64,000 nt of DNA from Pithys albifrons albifrons (Eukaryota; Chordata; Aves; Passeriformes; Thamnophilidae), in contig NC_092460.1 of assembly GCF_047495875.1 (NCBI RefSeq), positions 5,322,520 through 5,386,519 of the forward strand, given 5' to 3'. Positions 46,303-58,700 of this stretch are shown one piece after another. The notes beneath the pieces are model-generated. The model searched no databases. It had not been told where the DNA came from and was given only the letters and a program-made list of their open reading frames with translations. Position 1 is the stretch's first letter, and the number at the start of each line of letters is the position of its first letter. Position numbers and translations under genes: made by a program.

Positions 46303-48559
46303 AACAGAATTATATGGACTTTTTAGCCAAATCTGTTCTCTGGAGCATCAGTGATAAATTTTCAGGAAGATACCACTTCAAGACTGGTAACTTTGTACCA
46401 ATTTTTTTTTTTATATAACTGGTCTACTTTTACCAGTGAGGATAAAAGGACAAATCTTAAGATGAACGTTAAGATGTTTTCCCCCACTAAAAACACAAGC
46501 AGCAAAACTGTGCAAAGCAGACTCTCTCCTCCCACACACAGGGCCCAAGAGGATTTGTTTTTGATAATTCTGATTGTTACATATATAAAGGTAGGCAATG
46601 AGAAGGCAGACATTGTTTCGGTTCAGTAGGTAGCTCATATCTCCACAACCATCACCTTCAATACACAATTCTGCTGCCAATGGGTAGCTGTTGCCAGTAA
46701 TAACTTTTATTTTACAAGACAGTTAAGGATACTTTCTCTTAATTTTTTGCTTCGCAGGGTCATGCACTCTGTTATTTGGGCCAAAGACAAATGCAGGAGA
46801 GGTGTTCTCCCTCTTTCCAGGAGATCCTTCTCCATCAGAATAGATACTACTTTTGGAATCCTGAAGGCCAAGGATTTAAGCCCTTCCTGTGAAGTTCCCT
46901 AGCAATGCTCTAGCAGGTTACAGCTCTGCATACAGACCTCTGACAAGCCAGTTCCCAGTAACGCCATTTGCAATAACTGAGCATCGCCCTCCACCTGCAG
47001 TGCCTTCTGTGCCTCAGAAATCAAAGGCTGCTTCCCTTCCTCTCTTACAAAAACAGGCATTTGCAAAATGTACAATAAAGACAACTGCTTCTTCAAGATA
47101 CTACGCTCCTTCTTTACCAGCAAATATTGTCAGAAAACAAAGACTTCCCTATAAATTTTCACAGAAGTTTAAAAGATACCCTAAAATTCACATTGTAACA
47201 TACTAGGATGAAAGGAGGTAAAAACCATAACATATGCTTATTTAACTAGGTGCATTACAAACAAAATACTATTTCACAGCACATACATATCTGCTGGATC
47301 TGAATGATAACTACGACATATCCTGGGAACAAGTTTAACTAATTGTTATACACAAATATTGTCACTAATGCACTAGTGTTAGACAAAACAGCTCTTCCCA
47401 AGCAATTTCAGCCTCCTTGCACATATTTCTATCCACATGCACACATGCTTTAAAGTATATCAGATTTAATTTTTAATGGAAATGTAGGTATATATATAAA
47501 TCTAGAATTCAAAATTCAGCTGCTGCCTTTTTGCTACTAGATCACAGCCCAAACTGGAGTATGACCCCAGTGTCCCTGCTAAGTGTTAGCTTTGGTACTG
47601 ACAACAGAATGCCATAATGCAGATTCAGTAAATACAATGACCCTATATTTTCCCCGTAAACCCATCCCACAGACTGCCTCAAAATCCTGAGCCTGCAATC
47701 TGTTTTAAAACTAAATCTTTGACTATGTATCATTGATATATAACAGGAACAGTCAAACTACAATGGTTTGCAACCAAACTCAATTAATTTACACGGTGAG
47801 AATACTCTCCCTGATTGGAAGTGGTTACTAAACATCAAACTGTAATAAAAAGATTCAGCACTAACACAGAGTAAACTCTTCAAAACTAGTGAAAATTGTA
47901 TTTTCATGAAATATGTCAGCAAACTTCCCCAAAACATTTTTTGTTGCTTTACTTGCACTTTTCATGTCACTTCAGCCCACTTGAACTTAAGCAGTGCGTG
48001 AAATTATCTCTTTTCTTATAGCTGTTCACGTTTTTCCCGTAATTAGCAAGCTACATCCCTTTGACAGAGGGACACTAACAAGCTCCTACCGTTTCCAGTA
48101 GACAAGGGATCCAAAGCCACTAATAGCAAACAAGTCATTTAAACAAAAAAGGATTACAAAGACTCGTTGCAAGAGGCTGGAAACTCACCCATATTTCAGA
48201 TTAAGGCTTTCTGAGGAGCTCTTTTGTAAAGAGTTTTGACTCCATCTTACAAAAATATTTCATTGTTTTCTTTTAAAAACCAAAGCATTGATTTGAATAT
48301 CTACTAATAATTTCTCTTTTTTTGGAAAATAATTACATACTAGAAAGACTGAGAAGTGTTTTCCAAAGGGAAAACGATGGAAACATTTGTTTTGTAACAA
48401 AACCTCCCTCCGGATATCTTGAAGTTTAAAGAAAACAGAAAGTTATTAAAACTTTTTCAAGAAAGGTTTTCCATTCTTTGCTACCAGAACACCAAAATAA
48501 CCTGCAAACCAAGCCGGAGCACAGCTTTATTTGCAAAATTTCATTGCCAAGAATCCCTG

Positions 48560-49030
48560 GAACCATGCAAATAAAGTACGTTCGGATGAGCGCGAGCTCC
48601 TGCGCGGAAAGGCAGAGCGTACCTTGAGGACCTCCATGGGCACCTGGGTGGCAGGGGGCAGGCTGGTGGGCACGCTCACGTTGATGGCAGGGGTCTGGCT
48701 CACGGGCACCCGCTGCTGCATGAACTGGGCTGCTTGCTGCTTCTGCTGCTGCTCCCGACGCTCCTGCTCCTGCATCTGCTCACGCATGAGCTGCTGTCGT
48801 AGCAGGATTCGTGAGGTCATGCTGGAGGAGCTTAAGGGAGGCTTGGAAGCGCCAGGATGCTCGGAATTGCTGTGGGAAGACCAGAGAAAGACAGTTTAGC
48901 TTCCACGAGCGGGATGGCGGCTCCAGCGGTCGGAGCCTGCGGAGTTAGAGCGGAGCGTGGGTGAGGATCCGCTGCACCGCGCAAGGGGGAATTTGAAGCC
49001 GACCTACTTCAGGTACTTAAGCGGCCACAT
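48560..49030 (-). promoter_or_regulatory. MITF: Small CpG island at exon 1B (candidate B promoter and 1B1a leader)
   Basis: A compact cluster of CpGs spans exon 1B1b and about 150 bases above it, including runs such as GAGCGCGAGCTC and CACCGCGC read on the plus strand, in an otherwise AT-rich intron. In mammals exon 1B consists of 1B1a directly followed by 1B1b, so the sequence immediately above the 1B1b acceptor is the expected place for the 1B leader and promoter. I find no in-frame coding extension in 1B1a. The exact start site is not visible. Confidence 0.55.
48623..48869 (-). CDS. MITF: MITF exon 1B1b (shared N-terminal exon of the non-melanocyte isoforms)
   Basis: The acceptor (CTTCCCACAG) and donor (AAG|GTACGC) flank 247 bases: one phase base plus 82 codons. 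The peptide starts NSEHPGASKPP, continues with MTSRILLRQQLMREQMQEQ and a Gln-rich stretch (about residues 36-50 of the exon), and ends PMEVLK, which joins exon 2 in phase 0. In the MiT/TFE family this segment binds Rag GTPases and recruits the factor to lysosomes in fed cells; the M isoform lacks it. The ATG at 48820 is the first in-frame Met for transcripts starting just upstream: the same frame has a TAA about 30 bases above the acceptor and no Met after it. A 1B-initiated protein would therefore start MTSRILL (468 or 474 residues). Confidence 0.95.
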
Positions 49031-52000
49031 TAGGCTGCCTTAACTTGACTGCAGCCAACCATTTCCAAACGCCAACATCCAGCTGTAAAGAGCTACTTGC
49101 TCTTTCGAATTTTGCACTAACCACCCACGAGAGAAACAAGTGCTTTTATAGATAGGGGCAGGCACTCATATTCCTTTTCTTAAAAAAAGTAATAAAGGGC
49201 TGTAGCCAGTCTAATGATACTGTAGATAATACTCCAGTTTAAAGATCTCGCATCAAAAATAAATGAAGTAAGTCTACCTCTCCCACAAAAATACAACATA
49301 ACGAAGTTCACTTGTTTTCTGCAATATACCACCTTGGGGTTAGATATGCCAGAGATTACACTCTTCAGAGCTAGAAACCAGACCTCCACAAAAAAAACTC
49401 AACTCCCACTCCAGGCCCACCAGCATCGTCCAAGCACAGTGAGATACAAGAACAGGCAGAATAAACAACAGTAACAGCTTTACTCCAGTCATACTTTATA
49501 ACGACCAACAGGCTGGCACACAGAACTGCTTTACCAACTAAGAACTACTTCTAAGCCATTGGCAAGCAGAGCATGGGACAGATCGCTGGACTTTGCCATG
49601 GACTGCAGGGACACCTTTTGAAGCAACTCATCCTTTCTTAGCCCTCAGAATTAAAATTCATTTCTGTAGCATCAGGCAGAATAATTAGAGTATGTAAATA
49701 CCAAGCTGTACATTCTTCAAAGGAAGGATGTTGGATGTGGGTAAGAATACATGACTCAATATAAGAAAGAGCTACAGTGTGCATAATTCAGGATATTTGG
49801 TTTCACATTCTCAGTTGCCGTCAGCCCATGGAAGGACTGGGCTCATTAGGCTGTCACAATGCAGGGCCATGCCAGCAGTAACCCTCCCACTCTAGGAGGA
49901 GGCTACACTTGGAAACCCCACCTCTGGCTCCAGTGGTACCTGCAGGATGCTGGCAGCACACAGGGATCTGGGAGCCAGCATCCCTTCCAGGTCTTTTTCG
50001 GAAGCTGCGGGCACCGAGTGCTGCTTGTGCTTGGGCAACTGGAGCCAGTGCTGCTGGAAGTCTTCCAGTTTTGTTTAAGACTGATGCTGAACACAGATCA
50101 GGGTAGAAACAAAAAAAAAAAATGGAGAACCCACACTTACTGCCCCAAGAGATCAAACTCTGCTTTTCCAAAGCACGCATTTTGGGGTCAGGGAGGCAGG
50201 GGACCATCTTGCTATTTAAGACCTGTCAGGTTGAAACATTCACAGAGACACTGATCCTTTTGATAAAACAAGAGAAAACCTTTGTGGTGAAACTAATGCA
50301 GCTGCAGAATAATCGTACTAATTAGCTGCTCAAGACAAGTCATTGACTGTGATACTTGTAAAAAACACTCCCTTTTCAATTAAGGGCGAAGCATTCTCAC
50401 ATCTAACCCCAGCAGCTTGTTTTCTGGCTGCACATCTGAACCACTTTTGCATTTCCAAACTGAGAAGATATTTTATTTCCATGACTAGGATAGTTATAGA
50501 CTAGTGGTCTCCCAATTTTTTGATTATGCATTCCTACCAGGAATGTTGGAACACGCACCCCCAATATATGTATGTTTATTTATGATTTATATACATGTAT
50601 TACTGAAGCAATAATATTTTCTTTCTTCCCACCAATAACACTGCGCATCCCACTATGGATACCACTGTAATACAGGAAGAAAATAAGGCTGCTTTCAAGG
50701 AAGGATTCATTCTCCTCATGTTGAAAAAAGAGAATTACATATCATACTAAGCAGCATTCTCATTTGTGTGCTACTGGCATTTTTTACAGATACTTAATGC
50801 CGCAAAATTGGTAACCCAGCAGTTCCTCCCACCTTCTTTCATTTTGAACTGTTTCTCCGCCTACCAAAGCCAAGTGTGCTGGAAACCATCTCAGAAGAAC
50901 ATTACCATATACTAAAATTTTGGGGAATGCAAGGGAGAAGGAAGAAGGAATAATTTCCACAGCATCTCAAACAGTCCCTGCCAGGAACCTCATCTCACTC
51001 ACACAATTTATTTTACCTGCTCACAACAACTGTCCTTCCAATTTCCTGCTGGTGATTCAGGATTCTACCGTTGATTGAAAATGGTCAAAAAAAGCTTCAA
51101 GTATGGTGTCTTTGAAAGAGACAACAGTCCCAGAAACTGCTCTTCTGCCAAATTTTTCCCCAAAGGGCAGAGACACTTTCAGGTTTTATTTCTTTTGCAA
51201 TTCTGCTCAGGGTATAGAGGCACACAAGCCCTGAACACAGGCAGTGCTGGCAGGGCACCTGCTGCCAGATTGCTGCCCAACAATCATGGAATTGTTTAGG
51301 TTGGAAAAAATCTCCAAGATCCTCAAGTCCACCTGTTAACCCAGCACTGCCAAGTCTACCACTGAACTCTGTCCCCAAGAGCCACATCCACAGGTCTTTT
51401 AAACACCTTCTGGGAATGGTGACTCAACCACTTCCCTGGACAGCCTGTTCCAGTAGCTGGCAGTCCTTTCGGTGTAGAAATTCTTCCTAAAATTCAATCC
51501 AAATCTCCCTGGCACAACTTGAGGCCATCTCCTCTTATCCTATCCCTTGTTCCCTGGGAAAAAGAGATGGGCACACAACAATCACATCATCAATGCAGGT
51601 GAGTTCAAATAATGCTTCTTTCTGAGATAAAAGCTGCTTCACAACACCTGCCTGCCAACCTGACCAAAAGCTCCTGTCACAAGCACTGTGAAGGAATATG
51701 GACAAACAGATTTCCTATTATTTATTCCCCAGGGGGCTGTAAAGCTCCTCCTGTGGCCAGGGCAGTCTCACTACATCAGCACTTCTTCCACTCACCACAA
51801 GTAGCACTGCCCAAACATGGGAAATTGTTCAGAACTTCATGTATCATCCTCCAAGTCCATGCACAACACAGGTCGTCCTCCTGCCTGGCTTCCCTCCTCC
51901 ACCATGTCTGTTCCTCTTGTCCAGCACAGAACGCTCCAAAGCGGAATGGAAAATGCTTTGGGTTTCATCACTGTGTACTCTCTACAGAGCAAACAGTAGG

Positions 52001-55000
52001 TTTGCCAGAAACTCACTTTTCCAATCAAAGAAGAGATTGAAAACTTGTTATTTCAAAGGCTTCATCCAGAGAATTTTGAAAATGCACCTTTTTAAAGCTT
52101 CTTGACCTCTTCGTGCTGCTGCACAGGCAGATCTCCTCCTGTGATCAAGCTCAGTGCCGTGTACCACAGTGCAACCCAGAACTGGACATGTGGATTCAAA
52201 ACTCCCATCCATGAACTGATTCACCCCCAGATCATGTAGAGGTGGTAACAAAGCCCACACACAGAGCTGATACACGATGTGATTTAGATACTTCCTGCAA
52301 ACAGTTTATGGAAACCATCTAATTGCAATAAATGAAACCGACTCATCCCTTTAATTGACATATGATTAAACCAGTTATCCATTAGCAGTCTAATAAGCAC
52401 AGTGTAATACAGACTGGGAGTTATTAGTTATGTGTCATGTGCCGATCCAATTAATCATGAAGTGATAACATTTTATTAAATAAGTTTAAATGACATACCC
52501 TTTGAACAGATGCCTGGGAAATGTTAGTTACTGCACATATGAGTTATAATGCAGGTGGTTGTTGCATAACAAAAGGCAACTGATCACATTAAAATCAAGC
52601 CTGATTTTGTTGCCATCTGACTCCAGAGATTATAGAGACCATACCTCTTAGATCCTAATCTACCTTCCCAGATCTGTACTGATTATTTTATCTGTCTCCT
52701 TGGGCAACAAGACAAAATCATCTTTTGTTGGCCAGTTTTGTTTTCAGATTCTAATAAATTGATCAAACAAGTTCTTTGGCTCATATGAATTACTTAAATG
52801 AGTTATCTGGTTTCAGAGTATTATTTTGCAACATGTACGTACTTCTTAAGAAACTTCTCTGGTGATTCTGAAGTGGAAAAATGTTTAATTCAACGTTACT
52901 TTTTAATTACTGTTTTAAAAAAATTAAAAATTTAAGAAAAAAAGAAAAGCCTAAGGTTTCTTAGACAAATTACAATAATTGAAAGCACAGGGCAACTCCT
53001 CAAAACCCAAGCTTCCTCAGAAATGAACAAGAGTCAAATAAAAAAGTAAAAAAAAAAGCCTTCAAAGTCACTTGCATTGGGCAGGATGGACTACTCTGCT
53101 TTAAACAGAAATGGCACTCAAGAGGGAGGCTGCTGCTCTCCTCCATTCATGCCAACTGTTTATTAATGGGTTAGTCCACAGAGAAATCAGCCAAGAAAAG
53201 CAGATTTAGCACCTCAAGAAATCCACTGAGCTGCACCAGATCTCAGAGGTAAGAAATAACATGGGATTTAAGCCTTTGTGTTTATTTTTTACTCTTATTT
53301 CATTCATAATTATTTATAGAGAAAAGAAAGACATCCACATTTAAGTATCCAACACTAGCATAAAACAATCTTGATTTTTACAAGCAAATGTGAGGTTTCC
53401 AATGCTACAACTCAAATACTTCGCTGGACCTAGTTCCACAACCACTAGAGTTTCCTCAAAAATAAAGTTGATTTGTACAAATTCTATTTTCAGTCTTTCT
53501 ACCAAATAGTAAAAACTCAATAAACTTTTTGTTCCCTGTACTATATATGTGGCTGAAGCAAAAACACTTGTAGCAGCATCTAACCTGCCATCCAGCACCA
53601 CTGTGTGCCTCAAAGAGGGATGACAGAAAAGGGAAGAATACTACAATAAAAAAATAAATGCAAGGAGGACCCAGGTTGCACACAATACCACCAGCACCCC
53701 ACTAAAAAGTCTAATACAAAATGCAAAAAGTCCACAACAAAAATACATAATCCCTTCTCCCCCATCTTCAGCCAAGGCAAGGGATTCCAACTACTACAGC
53801 ATTTTCCCTGGAGCACTTTGTACTTCATTCCTAACATTTAATAATTGATTGTGGGTTACAGCGACGCTGCAGTCATCGTGCCAACTGCCTGGCGCTGCTT
53901 GAAGTACCAAGCCCAAGACCTGGCACTTTTGTGTGTCCTGACTTGCCAAGGACAGAGCAGTTACAAAAACGGTGTAGAGACCTTTGTCAGCCTTTATAAT
54001 AAAACCAGAACTACATTTTGGGCTTCTGCATGAAAGGTTTCTGCACTTGAAGGTTACATGTTTAAAGAGACAGGCTGTTTGTTGCTGTATCTGCCCCTTC
54101 ATCAGAGTAAATGTTTTCTGTCCTTGCAGTGCTTTTATATTCTGACCTGCACCAGCTCAGAGCTGCTCTCCTGCAGCTCCACTGCTTATCCTGCACCATA
54201 GACTGCACCCACAGAACAGCTCACAGCCCAAAAGGCATCTACCTATACATCCATCCATCTCCCTAAATGCACTGGGTACACCTGGTTGGGTGGGAAGGAA
54301 TGAAAAACCCTGCAACATCCACCATGCAGACCTACTACCAACAAGGTAAGGGCTGAATTTCAATTCAGTTAATGCAGTGGACACACTTGCTTTGGAAAAG
54401 CACCCAAAACCACACACACAAAACCCCTTCAACAAAACCCAACCCCACAAACAAAAATATTTAATCCTCAGCTAAGATTTTTTTAAGTTGTTGTACACCA
54501 TTTAGTAGTTTTCCATTTTTTTCCCTGTTTTTAAAACACACCTTCACAAGCTGCTGAACATAATGCTTTCTGAACTTAATGAAAACCTCTCTCATGACCC
54601 AGGAGCACTCAGTAAATAATTATTAAGCTCTGGAGGTGGCTTTTGCATGAGTGTTGACTTAATAAAATGCCGTAAGTTGATCTGCTTGAATGCCCATTTA
54701 CTTGGGGACACAGCTTGCAGTATAGCCTGGAAAGCCTGATTACAACCAGATTAAGGAACAAGGTAAAATTAGGAGGTTCAATCCAGAATCTGCAAAGGTC
54801 ACATTTTACAATCCTTTACTACCATTTCTGTTAAAAGGGAAGTAAATAATTGCAAACCTACAATATCCTGATAGACTTCCATTTAATAATTGTTATAATG
54901 CACCAAATCATTTTACACCTAAACCAAACACCCATTAGCACAAATGTCTGTGTATGCCATGAAGTTTCAAAAGGAGAGATATTTATATGCATATTTAATT

Positions 55001-55215
55001 ATTTCTCTTTTAAACACCGAATATTTTACAAGTCTTCCCCTGTTAAAAGTCCCCATGCTCTCTCAGCTGGTCAGCCCCAGAGCTGTGGCTCTGCAGGAGA
55101 CAGTGGCCAGTTCCCAAGCATGGTTATGTTTAACTCCCAGAACAACCTCCACCACAGCAAATCAATCACACAATAATCTGCTCACGGTGCCGTCACCCGG
55201 GAGAGCGTCACTCAC
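48870..55215 (-). other. MITF: Intron between exon 1H and exon 1B1b
   Basis: It contains the presumed 1B promoter at its downstream end, a CR1 tail at 51.3 kb, a possible old repeat near 50.5 kb, and two AT-rich blocks (52.28-52.86 and 54.59-55.03 kb) that look like conserved noncoding elements. Mammalian exon 1D would be expected in this interval, but it is noncoding and I cannot identify it. Confidence 0.75.
51282..51572 (-). mobile_element. CR1 LINE 3' fragment, about 290 bases (longest in the window)
   Basis: It runs from AATCATGGAATTGTTTAGG through CCCAGCACTGCCAAGTC, CCACTTCCCTGGACAGCCTG and TTCTTCCTAAAATTCAATCC to TATCCCTTGTTCCCTGGG. These are successive landmarks of the CR1 3' region in reverse complement. 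It is noncoding. Confidence 0.9.
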
Positions 55216-55740
55216 AGACAGAAGCTGTCAAAGGAGCAGGGCATGAGCATCTGAACTCCAACAGCTTCCATCTTTCCCCCCAATTTTGTTTCCAAGGGCT
55301 TTTGCTGAGCACCCTCGGGTGAAAGTCAAGCGGCGTCCAGGCTGGCTGTGTCTCTAGGGGAGGCTCCAGATAAGGACCTGGCAACTCCAATCCCCACGGA
55401 GCAGCAACACGGGCAGCGGCTCCCAGCACTGCAGACCTGTGCAATCCAGCACCTACCGAGGAGAAAAGAAGGGGGGGTTGAGGCAGCCACGCACAAGGTC
55501 TTTGTATGGCATGCAAGGACTCCAAAACACCCCATAAGTTTGGAGTCAATACCTGGTTACACCCTGTCTCACCTGCATGAGAGGACTGCACAGCGTGGTG
55601 ATGGGGACGGCCCGGAGCAAGGCGTGGGTCCACAGCAAGCAGAGATAAAAAGCACTACCGTGGGGCTGAGTGTGAATCCCCAGAGCTGTGCCCAGGCAGC
55701 TGTACCACCCTCACCGTCCGACAGGACTGGCAGAAGTGGA
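55180..55740 (-). promoter_or_regulatory. MITF: CpG-enriched region around and upstream of exon 1H (candidate H promoter)
   Basis: By eye this stretch holds roughly 18 CpG dinucleotides in about 560 bases and is clearly more GC-rich than its neighbours. It covers exon 1H and the sequence directly above its ATG. Overlapping open frames on both strands here reflect base composition and not genes. I see no clear TATA box. Promoter assignment is inference from position and CpG content. Confidence 0.45.
55216..55271 (-). CDS. MITF: MITF exon 1H, coding part (first exon of isoform H)
   Basis: This is an alternative first coding exon. The minus strand opens with ATG and encodes 18 codons beginning MEAVGVQMLMPCSFDSF, then two bases, and ends at a strong donor (CT|GTGAGTG). 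It resembles the mammalian H-isoform start (MEALRVQM... from memory). The two leftover bases join the first base of exon 1B1b to give a Leu codon, so the frame is kept into the common protein. Reading through the donor hits a stop (CTG TGA) at once, which supports use as a spliced exon. With exons 1B1b and 2-9 it gives 503 or 509 residues. The H isoform is known from heart and other tissues. The 5' UTR and start site above the ATG cannot be fixed from sequence alone. Confidence 0.85.
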
Positions 55741-58700
55741 AGACAAGGGCTGGCATTGAAAGCACTTCTCCCATTCATTAATTAAAAGGGGTGTGATCAG
55801 GCCATTAACACCATCAGAGGAGTGGATAAGGTGCTGTTTTCTCACGATCTTTATCACCAACAAGACGAAGGAAAAGGGTGGGTGCAAGACAAATTTGTTT
55901 TCTGGGATACAATTCCTTTACATTCAAGGCTCAACTCGGTGAGCCTCTACTTGGGAACCACTGGACACGCATCTCAACAGAGCAGGATGTGCATCTATAA
56001 TGGTATGCAAAGTATTGTGCCAGTGTACACATTGTTTCCCCAGTTTTACCTCTGCTCAAACAGGCTGAAACCTTCAAGCAGAAAAGGACCAGGCAGGTGA
56101 ACACATACACACACACAAATACCTCAAACACCCAAAAATGTTCCATGAAGGGTTAAAGGAATTTAAAATCTCACTGACTGTGTTAACCAATATTGGTTAT
56201 ATGCTCTTCCAACTTCCAAAAGCATCACAAATTTAGAGATGATGTTACAGAAAAGAAAAAAAAAGAAAAAGAGAAAAAAGGCATGAGGCAGGTTTGTCTT
56301 TCACTTTAAAGTCTGACCTTGTCAAAGACCTTTTGAACCGTTTTTCAGACACCACATCTATGCGTACTTCCCTCTCTAAAAGGCTCTACACAAATATGCA
56401 AAACAAAAAACCAGATAGCTAAAACAACCAAGAGGTGATAAAAGAAAAACCGAGGAGATAACTCTCCACTAACAATGTCTGCAGGTTTTGATTTTGTAAA
56501 ACAGAATTTACTTTCTTATACCTGGGTAAACAGAGACGATAACACAGTCGCTGAGAGGGAAGATGACGTATGATTACTGCACTTTTTGATACTTTACTAC
56601 GGCGTGCCCAGGTGTGACTCCACAACGGCTTTCCATCATATCTTGATTTAGAAACTATCTATCACCTCCATAGTCAGACAGCAAGTTTATTGCTAGAGAC
56701 AGTCCTGCAGAAAACAAGACTCAGCCATGTCGTGTTCACAGACTGAACCCATAATTCACATGCTCAGATACTCTTCCAGCTGAAAAGCTACCATGCTCCT
56801 CAAGTCTTGCTAAGACCCAGCAAATCCCAGCCTAAACCCTTCCACTCAACCAAAGTTTTCTGCTTATTGACTCCACTGTTACAGCACTATTCAAAAGAGG
56901 ATGAGGCAGCTCGAAGCCTCATCTCGCGCAGTGACATCCTCGCTCTGGTATGCTGAGCAAACGGGATCTTAAGGAGCAAAAGGGAAAGTGTTTATGGAAG
57001 ATTTGCTTTAAATGATTAAGAACCCTGAACAGTCATGATGAAAACCACACAGTGAATTCAGTGCTTGGTGTGTGATCGGTCAGTGTCATCAGCATGTAGG
57101 ACTTGCTTCTTCCAGCAAAAACTACATGCATGGAAACAAACAACCCCTAAGTCATTACTTCAATAACTCTAACATAAAATAATCTTGGATAAGTATCTCA
57201 TTTCCATCTCCAGCCACAGCACTAGCTGTTCATTACAGGACCTGATCAGATCAGCAAGTATCTTTAGTAACTTTTCTTTCTAACAAAGCAACTCTCCTGA
57301 CTGCAGAAACCAACTCCTCAGTGTCCACGTGCTTGAAACAAACTTCAGTTTTAGAGTCCTTAAGCGACGCTTATAGTTCTTTTACACTTTTGTCTATTTG
57401 TGAAAATGTTATTGGGACAAAGAGGATCATGTGACTGAATGACTGGAGGGGAGGGAAAAGCCTTTGTTCAGCAACAAGTTACTTTACCAACCATTTAGAT
57501 AGTTACACTGCAATTACGATTTGCAATAGCAGGACAGATGTGCCAGACTTGCTGCCTTGGGTTTTCACAGCATAGACAGGAAGGTGGAATAAGCTCCAGC
57601 TGTTCATGTAAGAAAGCATTCATGATATTTACAAATATGCTAATTCCAGCCAACCAAAAGGGAGGAATTGCCCGACAGCAAACAACTATAGACCAGACAG
57701 CCTTCAGTTCCCTTGCTTAGGCCATTCAATGCCACTCACAACATCCCTGGCATGGGGTAATCCCAAACCAAGGCTCCTAGAGAAAGCAAACCCCTGCAGG
57801 TATCACTGCTATACACGGGATCCAGCAGCATCCTCAATACAGGCACATCCAGCAATAAGGTCCTTCTGTCTGCAAGTACCTCTCCCAAATCCCAAATTCA
57901 GGGATTTTGCAGGTTGTGTATGATTTCTGTGTGCTTACAACCTTTGGGTGTACACGGTGGGTCAGGATGGATGGGGTAGTGAGTGCAAGTGTTGGTTAAA
58001 GTGATCTCTTCACCCACTATTCAACAGCTGTAAATTCTATTTTAAATTCATCACATCTACATGAACTGCACTCTTTCACAGAAATATTTAGCATTGATTT
58101 AAAGGCTTCAGCAATGGAGAACTGCATCTCCAGAGTCTGTTCTGATAACTCCTTCTCCACCCCCATCAAAAAATTCTGCATCTTGTTTCTAACCAGAAAC
58201 TGGTCACAAACACCAGTGAGAGGGAATGAGAATAATAATTACTTAAACTTGGGGAAACATGTAAATAAAAGAAATACCAAATTAAAAACATGACACAGAA
58301 TGAAGTCTCATTCAAAGTAAAACCATGCAAGTAACATTTATACTTCTTGATTTCACAGTGTCAAAATATATAAAAAAAGATCCTCCTTAATCTATTTATA
58401 GGTCTTTTAACACCTCAAATAGAGCCCTGCTAATACACAGACTTAATTTAATTTTGCCATCACCCTTTTGCTCTGCATCTCTTATGTTGCATCTAAAAAA
58501 GCACAGGCTCCTGTGAAGAGGAGACATCAGGGAAAAAACTCAGAAACACCTTTATGCAACCAAATAAAATCTCAAAAATTAATGCTGCAGCATTTCTAGA
58601 AAAGGGAATTTTTTTCAAGTAAAACTGTTCAGCATGGTGCATGTTTTGCACAGTCCAGTGACAACTAAGTGAGCCATGCTGTCCATGTTGCTTGCTGCAG

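Larger units (their letters stand above)
23801..48622 (-). other. MITF: Large intron between exon 1B1b and exon 1M
   Basis: About 25 kb without recognisable exons. It contains CR1 tails near 27.3, 31.7 and 35.2 kb, an A-rich low-complexity run near 46.2 kb, and a candidate conserved noncoding block at about 39.84-40.43 kb. In mammals the distal melanocyte enhancer lies upstream of 1M, so the enhancer of this gene may be here. The longer open frames, such as the one at 37030-37542, match nothing I recognise. Confidence 0.8.

Noticed and set aside
51612..52040. 142-codon plus-strand frame next to the CR1 fragment
   Set aside because: Not similar to a CR1 reverse transcriptase or endonuclease, and in the wrong orientation relative to the element.
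55348..55785. 145-codon plus-strand frame and 141-codon minus-strand frame near exon 1H
   Set aside because: They coincide with the CpG-enriched promoter region; only the 56-base exon 1H segment is coding.
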